Below, one piece after another: positions 17,434 to 25,483 of a stretch of DNA of 47,306 nt; positions within the stretch are counted from its first letter, which is position 1, and every line of letters starts with the position of its first letter. Source of the stretch: Myxococcales bacterium. Its GTDB lineage: Bacteria; Myxococcota_A; UBA9160; UBA4427. The stretch is taken from the NCBI GenBank assembly GCA_012960035.1, contig DUBZ01000012.1:1-47306 (forward strand), read 5' to 3'. A program made the translations under genes and the position numbers. The notes beneath the pieces are model-generated. The model was given only the letters and a program-made list of their open reading frames with translations. It was not told the DNA's origin and searched no databases.

Positions 17434-17478
17434 CCTTGTTGTGACACAAACTATGTCACAATGTTTCCTGCAACAAGG
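17434..17478. promoter_or_regulatory. Nested palindromes, probable operator upstream of the selenoprotein gene
   Basis: TTGTGACA (17439-17446) and TGTCACAA (17454-17461) are perfect arms with a 7-base spacer. They are enclosed by a second perfect pair, CCTTGTTG (17434-17441) and CAACAAGG (17471-17478). The site is 60-104 bases upstream of the selenoprotein start and about 90 bases upstream of the divergent isomerase start. The inner arms contain TGTGA/TCACA but the spacing is not that of a CRP site. A TetR-type dimer could bind. Confidence 0.6.
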
Positions 17479-17537
17479 CGCGTGCAGTCGAGACCGCGCC
17501 AGCATTCGCAATCACACGAATCCTCGGGAGTTTCGAG

Positions 17538-18680
17538 ATGACAACCGTAAGCGAGACGATCCCCAGCGGGCTACAGCCGCAAGTCGACGCGGCACTTCGC
17601 TGGTTCAACAGCACACAAGAAGACGAATTCAAGGTAACCGGGATCCTCAACGCGGACTCTGCACTCACAGCCGCCGAACCCCTCGAGCTTCGACTCGTCC
17701 TTTGCAGCGGAGACACCTGTCAGCAGAAGAGCTTCAAGGTTGCGACGGCGGACTCCGGCTTCGACATTCAATTTGCCGAGGCCGAGGCAAGCACAAACGA
17801 AACGACGACTGAACTTCAACCCGAACTCGACCCGCCGCCCGGCCCGCGTCGCGCATGGCTCGACTCGGTCCTCACCAAACACTCCTTCGTCGTGCTCGTC
17901 TTTTACCGCGGCTTCTGGTGACCTCCCTGTCGCTCCGAGTTACGGGGCTACAGAAATAGTGGTGTGGTCGAGAATATCCGCGCAGCAGGTGGCGAGATCT
18001 ACGCCATCACGAGCGAACCACAGCGTCTTGCCGATGCAGCCGAAAAAGATTGGGACTTCGGCTTCGAATCGGTCGGCGATCCGCATCACGAAATTTCGAG
18101 CACCTGCGTCGAGCGCGGATTGCTTGAATTGATCGTCAACACCAAGACGGAGCTCACGGCGCCAAAAGGCACGAAATTCAGTCATCCAAAGGGATACTTC
18201 CAGCCCGGCGTGTTGGCTTTGGATTCGAACGCGCGCGTACTCTACCGCTGGCGCAGCATACCGACGCGAAACAACATCGGCGGCGCCGTTGCACGACCTA
18301 CCGCGCATTATGTTTTCGACTTGGTGTCCAAGGCGCTCGCGTCCGCAACATCGGACACAGCCGCAGCGGATGCAGAACTCGACACCAACCCCGAACTCGA
18401 CTCGCGAGGCATCCCGTGGCCTCTCTTCATGTCGCTTCTCGTGGCAAATGGCTGGTTCACCAAGCCGCAAACGTTCGGCTATCAACCCGGGGGTCCGTCC
18501 ACGAATCAGAAACTTTCGAACGCCGCGATCCGCATTCTATTTTTTGTCGGAGCTTGGGCAATCGCCTTTGCAACCTTGCCGACGCTGTGGGTTGGAGTCG
18601 GACTCGTGGGGTGGGCCACATGGTTGACACCCAAAGTCCGGTTCTTCAACGATCAGTTTCAGAACGTTCCAAACGTATAA
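17538..18680 (+). CDS. AhpC/TSA-like selenoprotein, in-frame TGA read as selenocysteine (UxxC)
   Basis: One frame runs from ATG 17538 to 18680, broken only by TGA at 17919-17921. Read through, it gives 380 residues with Sec128 in FYRGFW-U-PPCRSEL, exactly where peroxiredoxin/AhpC-TSA-like thioredoxin folds have their redox cysteine (usually YRGxWCPxC). The thioredoxin-like domain covers about residues 110-270; an extra N-terminal domain precedes it and a hydrophobic hairpin (about 333-363) suggests membrane anchoring near the C-terminus. A SECIS-like hairpin follows the TGA. GGAG seven bases before ATG supports the start. A peroxide or disulfide reductase role is inferred. Conventional gene callers would give a 127-residue and a separate 238-residue protein. 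Confidence 0.87.
17928..17952 (+). promoter_or_regulatory. Bacterial SECIS-like hairpin just after the in-frame TGA
   Basis: Seven bases after TGA 17919-17921 the sequence can pair TGT/ACA, a C-T mismatch, then GCTCCG with CGGGGC (one G-U pair), closing the loop AGTTA at 17938-17942. The loop has G in its second position and lies 17 bases after the TGA. These match known bacterial SECIS rules (spacing to the loop of about 16-37 bases, G among the first two loop bases). Confidence 0.7.
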
Positions 18681-18854
18681 GCTCGGCGATCGCCGGGCTG
18701 GCAATGGAGTGGGCAAACGACCATCGATCGAATGGCGTCGATATAAAGGCTTCCGAGTTCAACCCGGGAGGCACAAACGATCGAATTCTCTCGAGCGCGA
18801 CCGGTGCGGCAAATTGAATCGCCATTGTCGATGTTCGCCTGGCCTTCTGACCCG

Positions 18855-19919
18855 CTAGTCGATTTCGATGACGTCGCTTCCCGGCGGCAGGCGAAACGTC
18901 ATGCCGTCTTCGCCCAGCATCACGTCGACATCCCCCTGGTCGACATCTCGCATAAAGAGCCACTTCCGGATCGCACCCGGCAGCGGTGGGACCAGATGCG
19001 TGAAGACTAAGGTCTGGACGCCCGCCGCATTCGCCGACTGAGCCGCTTCGTTCGGACTCGTATGATAGTCGGTGACGTCCAGCGTAATCTTCTGAAGCCG
19101 ACTACTCCCCCTTTCCCCCATCGCGTGGCTGACCTGCGTCATCACGCTCTTGATCAAGACTTCGTGGATCAGCAGATCCGCACCCTTTGCGTTCAGCTCT
19201 AGATTGGTGGACTTGTCGGTATCCCCGCTGACTACGACGGACCGACCTTTGTAGTCGAAGCGATATCCAACCGCGGGTTCAATCGGTTCGTGGTCCACCG
19301 CAAATGCGGTCACAACCAGATCGCCATCTTCGAGGATCTTCGTACCCGGACCGTTTGTGTACGGCACGCTGTGAGCCAGCCACTCGGTCGCACCGGGCGG
19401 CATGACTTCCGCGCTGTGGTGCGCAATCCGATACCCGTCGTCCAATGCGTACGCTTCTTTAAACCCACGTACGACACGGTCGACCCCTTCCGGCCCATAC
19501 ACGTTGAGCGGGCCGGTTCGGCCGTTGGCCCAACTCTGCATGGCCCATTCGCCCAATTCGCCGATGTGGTCGGAGTGAAAGTGCGTCAGGAAGATTCCCG
19601 CGACCGCCCGGGTCGGATAGCCGGCAATCTGCGCCACTTCTTGAGACCCCGGCCCCACGTCAACGACATAGACTTTGCCGCCGGCGACAACCAACGTACA
19701 AGCTGCCGCGCTGTCTGCATCGGGAAGCGGCGAGCCCGTCCCGCAGAGGAACACGTGCAACGCGTCGTCTTCGAGTGTCGCCTGCGCTGCAGAACTCGCT
19801 TGTCTGTTTGCGGCACTTTTCACAATACGACCGACCATGGCTTCACATCCGAGTGATGCAACCAGCGAAACAATGCCGATCCAAAGTACGACGCGCGTAA
19901 CCGTCTGATGAGCCTTCAT
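18855..19919 (-). CDS. Metallo-beta-lactamase-fold lipoprotein
   Basis: The 354-residue protein has the MBL metal motif HFHSDH at 113-118, a later metal aspartate in VVSGDTDKSTN and a final histidine in FTHLVPP. With FLCGTGSPLPDADSAAACTLV near the start of the domain, it resembles the RNase Z/arylsulfatase-like branch. An N-terminal hydrophobic stretch ending SLGC (Cys25) suggests a lipoprotein, though the lipobox is imperfect, so the hydrolase would act in the periplasm, not on RNA. Start ATG 19919 precedes the signal sequence; in-frame sequence upstream is not protein-like. It lies just downstream of a TetR gene on the same strand (47 bases) and may be co-transcribed with it. Confidence 0.85.
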   Translation of the reverse strand: MKAHQTVTRVVLWIGIVSLVASLGCEAMVGRIVKSAANRQASSAAQATLEDDALHVFLCGTGSPLPDADSAAACTLVVAGGKVYVVDVGPGSQEVAQIAGYPTRAVAGIFLTHFHSDHIGELGEWAMQSWANGRTGPLNVYGPEGVDRVVRGFKEAYALDDGYRIAHHSAEVMPPGATEWLAHSVPYTNGPGTKILEDGDLVVTAFAVDHEPIEPAVGYRFDYKGRSVVVSGDTDKSTNLELNAKGADLLIHEVLIKSVMTQVSHAMGERGSSRLQKITLDVTDYHTSPNEAAQSANAAGVQTLVFTHLVPPLPGAIRKWLFMRDVDQGDVDVMLGEDGMTFRLPPGSDVIEID

Positions 19920-19966
19920 GCTGTTTTCTTTTCTCCGATTTTGAATAGTGGAAGGGTCACACACGG

Positions 19967-20551
19967 CTACTGCTGAAGTAACGCCTTGATTGCGCTGCAA
20001 AGAACACGACCGGTCGCCGCGGTCGAAAGTCTTTCGTGGGTCCTCAGTTCTTCCCAATAGCCAAATGAAAGCAGCGCAGCGACGGCCGCCACCTTGTCAC
20101 GACGTGCCGTCTCATTCAGAGCATCGAGTTCAGACGCGAACGAAGCACGCACTTGTCGACGCAGTACCGATCGAAACCATGCGTACCGGTCGCGAAGCTG
20201 TTTCGAAAACGGCTCGGTCAAGATCGCAGCCCGCCGGACTGGGGAAGTAATTTGGTTGCGTGCAACCGAGTTGGCCACGAGCGATTGGATTCGCTGGTCG
20301 AGTGTCCCCTCTTCGACGACTAGAGGGAGCTGTCGATCAACACGTTCGATTTGGAGTTCACAAACTTCCTCGAACAACGACTCCATATTGTCGAAGTGTC
20401 GGAATACCGCGCGGGTCGAAACCCCGGCACGCTCAGCGACCTGTTTCGCCGAAGGACGCAGGATGCCCTCCTGAAGACAATCGAGCATGCCCTCCGCTAC
20501 CGCGCTCCGCGTGCGATCAGAACGCGCATGTCGACCATCTGTTGCGCCCAT
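19967..20551 (-). CDS. TetR/AcrR family transcriptional regulator
   Basis: The 194-residue protein has the TetR DNA-binding domain at its N-terminus: EGMLDCLQEGILRPSAKQVA, then ERAGVSTRAVFRHFDNMESL, followed by an all-helical ligand domain ending SAIKALLQQ. I chose ATG 20551 (MGATDGRHARSDRTR) over in-frame ATGs at 20584 and 20605 because a perfect palindrome at 20564-20586 lies immediately upstream and would otherwise overlap the coding start. That palindrome is the likely site of autorepression. The MBL lipoprotein downstream and the dioxygenase region on the other strand are candidate targets. Confidence 0.9.
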   Translation of the reverse strand: MGATDGRHARSDRTRSAVAEGMLDCLQEGILRPSAKQVAERAGVSTRAVFRHFDNMESLFEEVCELQIERVDRQLPLVVEEGTLDQRIQSLVANSVARNQITSPVRRAAILTEPFSKQLRDRYAWFRSVLRRQVRASFASELDALNETARRDKVAAVAALLSFGYWEELRTHERLSTAATGRVLCSAIKALLQQ

Positions 20552-20563
20552 GTCTTCATCCTG

Positions 20564-20586
20564 TAATGTCACTGGGGCTGACATTA
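20564..20586. promoter_or_regulatory. Perfect palindrome, probable TetR operator
   Basis: TAATGTCA (20564-20571) and TGACATTA (20579-20586) are exact inverted repeats with a 7-base spacer, 13 bases upstream of the TetR start codon. Arm length, symmetry and position are those of a TetR-family autoregulatory operator, and it would also cover a promoter reading to the right. Confidence 0.7.
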
Positions 20587-20653
20587 GTACGGAAATCTCG
20601 AACAAACATCAAGGCCGCCATGTCCGCACCCAGCGAAACGCGATCCACCTACG

Positions 20654-20958
20654 ATGTATTGGGTGAACCCGTTGACCGCGATCGGGCGTGGCTTTGTGAT
20701 TCTTCGGGGGATCGACGCAAACGATCCAGAAATCCTTCGCCGCATGTTCGGGATCCTCGGAAACCACCTCGAAACACCCGTCATGCAGAACGCGCGCGGG
20801 GAAATTCGAAGTGAGGTTACGACCGCTTCGCAGGCGCACGACGCTGCACCGATTCACGCGGCTACGAAAGCAACGACAAACTCCGATTTCACTGCGAAGG
20901 CGGAGATTGCATCCGCCTCGGCTGTGTTCGCCCACCGCCGACCGTCGGGGAGCCTGGC
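20654..20958 (+). pseudogene. TauD/TfdA-type dioxygenase fragment with a frameshift
   Basis: The frame from 20654 encodes GRGFVILRGIDANDPEI and GILGNHLETPVMQNARGEI, typical of the early part of TauD/TfdA family Fe(II)/2-oxoglutarate dioxygenases. Near 20818 similarity moves to another frame, which reads DSRGYESNDKLRFHCEGGD and then IRLGCVRPPPTVGEP up to about 20955; the HxD-type position here is HCE. The N-terminal 70 or so residues and the C-terminal half with the second histidine are absent. A short frame from ATG 20619 (MSAPSETRSTYDVLGEP) may be a scrap of its original start. Non-functional relic lying in the upstream region of the phytanoyl-CoA dioxygenase gene. Confidence 0.65.
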
Positions 20959-21151
20959 ACCGATGCTCAGCAACTTGCTACCGTGGCGTTTGCGTCTTTC
21001 GACGGCCTTGGACTTTGCGCCAGCCTCGAACCCGATAAATGGCGAGCGAACGCTTGCGCTGGATGCTCACGTATCAACTGGACCCGCTGCTGCGCTGCGC
21101 ACGCAACGGCGGAACATTTACGCCCAACGCACAAGCGCAGGAGAAAACGGC

Positions 21152-22072
21152 ATGAGTCTTCAAATTCTTGCCCCGGATTGCAAAGCCAGTGAGATCGTCG
21201 CCGCGATGCAGAAAGACGGTGCGTGCATTGTGCGCGACGTGCTTTCAGAAGAAGAACTGGCGCGAATCGACAGCGACGTTTCGCCCTGGATCGATCGCTC
21301 GGAAATGGGGTCCGACGACTTTATCGGAAAACTCACGAAGCGCACCGGTGCCCTCGTCGCACGTTGTCCCGAGATTCGCCCAGTGGTTACCCATCCACTT
21401 ATTCTCGAAGCTGCGAACGCCTTCCTCGAACCGCACTGCGAACGGATTCAACTTCACCTCACCCAGGCGATCGACATCTTTCCCGGACAGGGTCGACAGA
21501 TATTGCACCGGGACCGTCTTGCTTGGGGCGGATACATCCCGAAACCGATCGAGCCCCAGTTCAACACCCTTTGGGCGCTGACGGACTTCACCGCCGAGAG
21601 TGGTGCGACCCACGTCGTCAAGGGCAGCCAGGACTGGCCGTTGGATCGCAACCCGGAATCGGAGAACGAGAGCATCCAAGCCGTCATGCCTCGCGGCTCG
21701 GTCCTTTGTTATAGCGGCACTGTGATCCATGGCGGTGGCGCGAACAATTCAGAGGCTCCACGCGTAGGTCTAAACATCACGTATTGCCTGGGTTGGTTGC
21801 GTCAAGAAGAAAACCAGTACCTGTCTTGCCCACCCGAGATCGCAAAAGACCTTGACTCCGAGCTCACCGATCTACTGGGTTATACGATGGGAAACTATGC
21901 GCTCGGCTACTACGCCAACCCTGAAATGATCGACGGGCTCCCCGACACTCTGCCTCCGGAAATCGCGATCGGACGCAAGCCCGATCAGATTCCCGGCAAC
22001 ACGCTCATCGCGAATGGACCAACGTCTGAGAACATCGACCTCATGATTTCAGACGCAGGAAAGCAGTCCTAG
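21152..22072 (+). CDS. Phytanoyl-CoA dioxygenase family protein
   Basis: The 306-residue protein is a PhyH-type Fe(II)/2-oxoglutarate oxygenase. The N-terminus KDGACIVRDVLSEEELARID is characteristic. His-x-Asp is in ILHRDRLAWGG, the distal histidine in YSGTVIHGGGANNS, followed by the 2-oxoglutarate-binding arginine region in EAPRVGLNITY. It hydroxylates an unknown small molecule or CoA ester. The frame is open upstream to 20654, but that part belongs to a TauD relic, and GGAG nine bases before ATG 21152 marks the real start. The stop overlaps the end of an AraC relic on the opposite strand. Confidence 0.88.
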   Translation: MSLQILAPDCKASEIVAAMQKDGACIVRDVLSEEELARIDSDVSPWIDRSEMGSDDFIGKLTKRTGALVARCPEIRPVVTHPLILEAANAFLEPHCERIQLHLTQAIDIFPGQGRQILHRDRLAWGGYIPKPIEPQFNTLWALTDFTAESGATHVVKGSQDWPLDRNPESENESIQAVMPRGSVLCYSGTVIHGGGANNSEAPRVGLNITYCLGWLRQEENQYLSCPPEIAKDLDSELTDLLGYTMGNYALGYYANPEMIDGLPDTLPPEIAIGRKPDQIPGNTLIANGPTSENIDLMISDAGKQS

Positions 22073-22345
22073 TCCGCGATCGCTCGCGCTTGTTTTCGAA
22101 ACGTCGCTGGCAATGCGCCGAACTGTTCTTTGAAGGTGCGGTTGAATGCGGCGTCAGACGCGTATCCCACGCGGCCTGCGACTTCGCGCGCCGACGATTC
22201 GGATTGCGCGAGCATGAAGCGTGCGCGACTCATTCGCCACTACGTGAGGTAGCGCATCGGCGAGACGCCGGAGTTGGCGTTGAACCTTGGAACGAATGCG
22301 CTGCAACTCATCCCCGTTTTTGCCAAAGCGTTTCGAGCGTCCAAT
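22069..22345 (-). pseudogene. AraC-type regulator C-terminal domain with an in-frame stop
   Basis: The minus strand carries an AraC helix-turn-helix pair: TGMSCSAFVPRFNANSGVSP, then MRYLT, a TAG stop, and WRMSRARFMLAQSESSAREV followed by AGRVGYASDAAFNRTFKEQF and the family ending GALPATFRK. Only the DNA-binding half remains; the N-terminal effector domain is missing upstream of about 22345. The TAG sits inside the linker helix, so translation is blocked. It overlaps the dioxygenase stop codon by four bases. Confidence 0.75.
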
Positions 22346-22504
22346 TCGTCGAAGGGGAACCATGAATGGCACCGAGCGCTGGGGCCAAGCGACCTCGACA
22401 TTACGAGAGCACTCGATATTCCCTAGTCTCGCGCCCGCCCATGTAATCCATTTCGAACTCGATCTCGCGCCCCACCCAACGCGACGACTTCAACGGAGCT
22501 CCCC

Positions 22505-24472
22505 ATGACCACCTGCCGGCCCTTCTTTCTTTTCACTGCTGCCGTGATTGCGCCAATGCTCGCCACCGCCGCGGACGATCCGAGTACCTCCACTGCACGC
22601 CCTTATGAAATCACCGAAGAGCGTGAACCGTGCTCAAACTTCACTCCCCTGAAGCAGCCTCTATTTGGCGACACTCACGTCCACACATCTCTGTCCTTTG
22701 ACGCCAATGGTCAGAACACGCGCAACCGCCCCGCCGACGCGTACCGCTTCGCGATGGGCGAACGCATGGGGATCCAACCCTATGACGACGAAGACAATCC
22801 GCAGCGCTTCATCCAACTGGACCGCCCACTCGACTTTGTTTCTTTGAGCGACCACGCCGAGCTGCTGGGTGAAGTCAACTTGTGCACGACGCCTGGCACT
22901 TGGACGTATTGGCACCCGGTGTGCGTCGCGCATCGATCATCCGGGACCCTCAGCATGATCCTGCTCGCTGGACGCTCCCTTGGCTTCCGTAGTCGCTGGG
23001 GCTTCTGTGGCGACAAAGGGGAGCACTGTCTCGGCAAAGCCGGGAGCGTGTGGGAAGAAATCAAGCGGTCGGCAGAAGAAGCGTACGACCGATCGTCTTC
23101 GTGCCGCTTCACGAGCTTCGTTGGTTACGAGTGGACGGCGTCGATGGACGAAGGCAAGAACTTGCATCGCAACGTCGTGTTTCGAAACGAACGCGTACCG
23201 AAGCTTCCGAGTAGCTGGATCGAAACGCCTTCTGCCTCGGCGCTGTGGGATCACCTTGACCGCGATTGCCTCGACGCCGGAGAAGGATGCGACGTCCTCA
23301 CGATCCCCCACAACTCCAACATCAGTAGTGGGTTGATGTTCCGCTCTGCGAAGATCGAAGAGTCTGCCGCGCCCCACCCCGAAGTCGATGCCGCGGAAGC
23401 GAAACGACGACAGCGGATGGAGCCCATTATCGAGATCATGCAGCACAAGGGTTCTTCGGAATGCGACGTCGTCGCAGGTTGGTCAAACGACGAGACCTGC
23501 GGCTTTGAAACCCTTGCCTACGACTCGTTTGGCGGCGGACGGCCTTCGATGTTTACGCCCCCGGCGCAGTTGCCGGCAGCAAACAACTTCGTCCGCTGGG
23601 CGCTCACCGAAGGCCTTCGCCAACAACAGACCCTCGGCGTAAACGGACTCAAGTATGGGATCATCGCCTCAACCGACACCCACATCGCGGCACCCGGACT
23701 GACCACCGAAGACGCAGCACACCCCGGGCACGGCGGGTTCGGCAAAGGCGAAGGCGCCGCGACCACGAACGAGTTCGCCGACAACATTGAATTCGGGCCA
23801 GGAGGCCTCGCGGTGGCTTGGGCTGAAGAAAACACCCGCGACTCAATCTTCGAAGCCATGCTCCGACGTGAGGTCTACGGCACGAGCGGTACTCGGCCGA
23901 CCGTGCGCTTCTTCGGCGGTTGGGACTACCCCGAGACGCTATGCGATAGCCCCGAGATGGTCGCCCAAGGCTATGCGGCGGGCGTGCCGATGGGCGGTGA
24001 CCTTCCTGCGAAAACCGAAAATGCAGACGCGCCGCGTTTCGTTGTGGCCGCAATGAAAGATGCAGGATCTGCAACCGTGCGCGGCCTGCCGCTCCAGCGA
24101 ATTCAGATTGTGAAAGGTTCGCTCAAGGATGGCGAGCACCACGAAACCGTTTTCGAAGTCGCGGGCGGGGACAACGGGGCATCGGTCGACCTCGCGACCT
24201 GCGAGCCCAAGGGTCAGGGCGCCGCAAACCTCTGCAGCGTCTGGTCTGACCCCGACTTCGATGCGAGCACGCCTGCATGGTACTACGCTCGGGTCCTTGA
24301 GAACCCGTCGTGCCGCTGGAGCCAGTACACGTGCAATGCGGCCGGTGTCGATTGCAATGACCCCGCATCCGTCCCGGAAGGCTTGTCCGCTTGCTGCTCG
24401 GAAAGCCACAAGGCGACCATTCAAGAACGCGCCTGGACATCCCCGATCTGGTACACGCCAACTGGCAGTTAG
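22505..24472 (+). CDS. DUF3604 family exported protein
   Basis: The 655-residue protein has a signal peptide (FFLFTAAVIAPMLATAADD) and then the DUF3604 hallmarks: PLFGDTHVHTSLSFDANGQN near residue 52, DFVSLSDHAELLGEVN near 112, SFVGYEWTA and GIIASTDTHIAAPG. The DTHVHT, SDHAE and DTH motifs look like a PHP-type metal-dependent phosphoesterase site. Members are found in many environmental heterotrophs, often as several paralogues; the natural substrate is not established. The protein should be periplasmic or outer-membrane associated. Several cysteines in the last 80 residues could form disulfides. It is followed 44 bases later by an aldo/keto reductase-like gene. Confidence 0.88.
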   Translation: MTTCRPFFLFTAAVIAPMLATAADDPSTSTARPYEITEEREPCSNFTPLKQPLFGDTHVHTSLSFDANGQNTRNRPADAYRFAMGERMGIQPYDDEDNPQRFIQLDRPLDFVSLSDHAELLGEVNLCTTPGTWTYWHPVCVAHRSSGTLSMILLAGRSLGFRSRWGFCGDKGEHCLGKAGSVWEEIKRSAEEAYDRSSSCRFTSFVGYEWTASMDEGKNLHRNVVFRNERVPKLPSSWIETPSASALWDHLDRDCLDAGEGCDVLTIPHNSNISSGLMFRSAKIEESAAPHPEVDAAEAKRRQRMEPIIEIMQHKGSSECDVVAGWSNDETCGFETLAYDSFGGGRPSMFTPPAQLPAANNFVRWALTEGLRQQQTLGVNGLKYGIIASTDTHIAAPGLTTEDAAHPGHGGFGKGEGAATTNEFADNIEFGPGGLAVAWAEENTRDSIFEAMLRREVYGTSGTRPTVRFFGGWDYPETLCDSPEMVAQGYAAGVPMGGDLPAKTENADAPRFVVAAMKDAGSATVRGLPLQRIQIVKGSLKDGEHHETVFEVAGGDNGASVDLATCEPKGQGAANLCSVWSDPDFDASTPAWYYARVLENPSCRWSQYTCNAAGVDCNDPASVPEGLSACCSESHKATIQERAWTSPIWYTPTGS

Positions 24473-24516
24473 CGGATAAAGCAACCTCCGTTGGCAGTCG
24501 GCGCTAACGTGATCAC

Positions 24517-25356
24517 ATGACGAACCTCAACGAGACGATCAAGCTTGCGGGGAATCTGGCGACGCGGCGCATGGGCATCGGCGCTGACGCGGGCATTGGC
24601 GCCCGTCCTCTCGAGTGGGCGTTCGAGCGAGGGCTCAACTACTTCTATTGGGGAACGCGCCGAAGCCCCGGCATGAAGCAGGCGATCCGAAACCTGGCGC
24701 CCAGCAAACGTGACGAGATGGTGATCGCGCTTCAGACCTACGACGTCACCGGGCTTGCGTCAGCGCATACGTTTCATCGCGGACTGCGTCAGTTGAACAT
24801 CGACTACGCCGACGTCTTGATCTTGGGAAAGCGCGACGGCCCCGTATCGCGTCGCGCGCAAGACAGCGCTCTGGCGCTGAAAGATGCTGGGCTCGTAAAG
24901 CATCTTTGCATCAGCGCCCATGATCGCAGCCACTATCGCGCGCACCTCGAAAGCGGTCTCTACGACATCATCATGGTTCGCTACAACTGCGCGCATGCCG
25001 GAGCCGAGCACGAGGTATTCCCTCTGCTCGAACAAACGTCTCCGCGTCCGAGCGTGATTGTCTACAACTCGACGCGCTGGGGACATCTATTCGATCCGAA
25101 GTGGATGCCCGATGGAGAACGCACTCCCGAGTCGACGCATCTTTATCGTCACGCCCTTACGCACCCGGACGTCGACATGGTCCTCACGGCACCCGCGACC
25201 GAAGCGCAGCTCGTCGCGAATGTGAAGGCGCTTGAGCAAGGCCCTCTCGACGCAGATGAAATGGCCTGGCTGTCTCGCGTTGGGAAACACGTCCACGGAC
25301 TCAATCCGAGCACGAACTGGGATTTTCTGTTTTCGAGTCGTGGGCCGGGGAAGTGA
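24517..25356 (+). CDS. Aldo/keto reductase-fold protein lacking the usual catalytic tetrad
   Basis: The 279-residue protein follows the aldo/keto reductase barrel: start GIGADAGIGARPLEWAFERG, a strand at IDYADVLILGKRDG, KDAGLVKHLCISAHDR and a late LVANVKALEQGPL. But the catalytic positions look lost. Where family members have DTAxxYG this reads YWGTRRS, where Lys follows strand 3 it reads IALQTYD, and the His position reads ILGKRDG. Thus Asp, Tyr, Lys and His all appear changed, judged by eye without an alignment. It may be a non-catalytic or differently acting member. TAACGT ends six bases before the ATG and no ribosome binding site is visible, so the transcript may be leaderless. Confidence 0.75.
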   Translation: MTNLNETIKLAGNLATRRMGIGADAGIGARPLEWAFERGLNYFYWGTRRSPGMKQAIRNLAPSKRDEMVIALQTYDVTGLASAHTFHRGLRQLNIDYADVLILGKRDGPVSRRAQDSALALKDAGLVKHLCISAHDRSHYRAHLESGLYDIIMVRYNCAHAGAEHEVFPLLEQTSPRPSVIVYNSTRWGHLFDPKWMPDGERTPESTHLYRHALTHPDVDMVLTAPATEAQLVANVKALEQGPLDADEMAWLSRVGKHVHGLNPSTNWDFLFSSRGPGK

Positions 25357-25483
25357 TTCCGATCCCCGTCCTCTAGCAGTCAACGATATGCGGTGATCGC
25401 CATTCTGCGCAACGAATCCACACTGCCAGCGCTTCAATTCGTACGCCCCCCTGCAACGATGAAATCCGGCTAAACTTCCCGGC

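Noticed and set aside
17538..17921. The 127-codon frame as a complete small protein ending at the TGA
   Set aside because: The thioredoxin-like motif is cut in the middle (FYRGFW) and continues in the same frame after the TGA, with a SECIS-like hairpin, so the two pieces belong together.
18646..18825. A 59-codon minus-strand frame starting MAIQFAAPVALERIRS after the selenoprotein gene
   Set aside because: It is somewhat protein-like but overlaps the selenoprotein 3' end, has no good ribosome binding site and no recognisable family.
22210..22260. The TAG inside the AraC fragment as a recoded codon
   Set aside because: No recoding signal is seen, the N-terminal half of the gene is absent anyway, and a plain nonsense mutation in a relic explains it.
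22313..22340. A stretch CCCCGTTTTTGCCAAAGCG that resembles the dispersed repeat
   Set aside because: It lies inside the AraC relic and encodes its family sequence, and the flanks show no repeat head; the match is probably chance.
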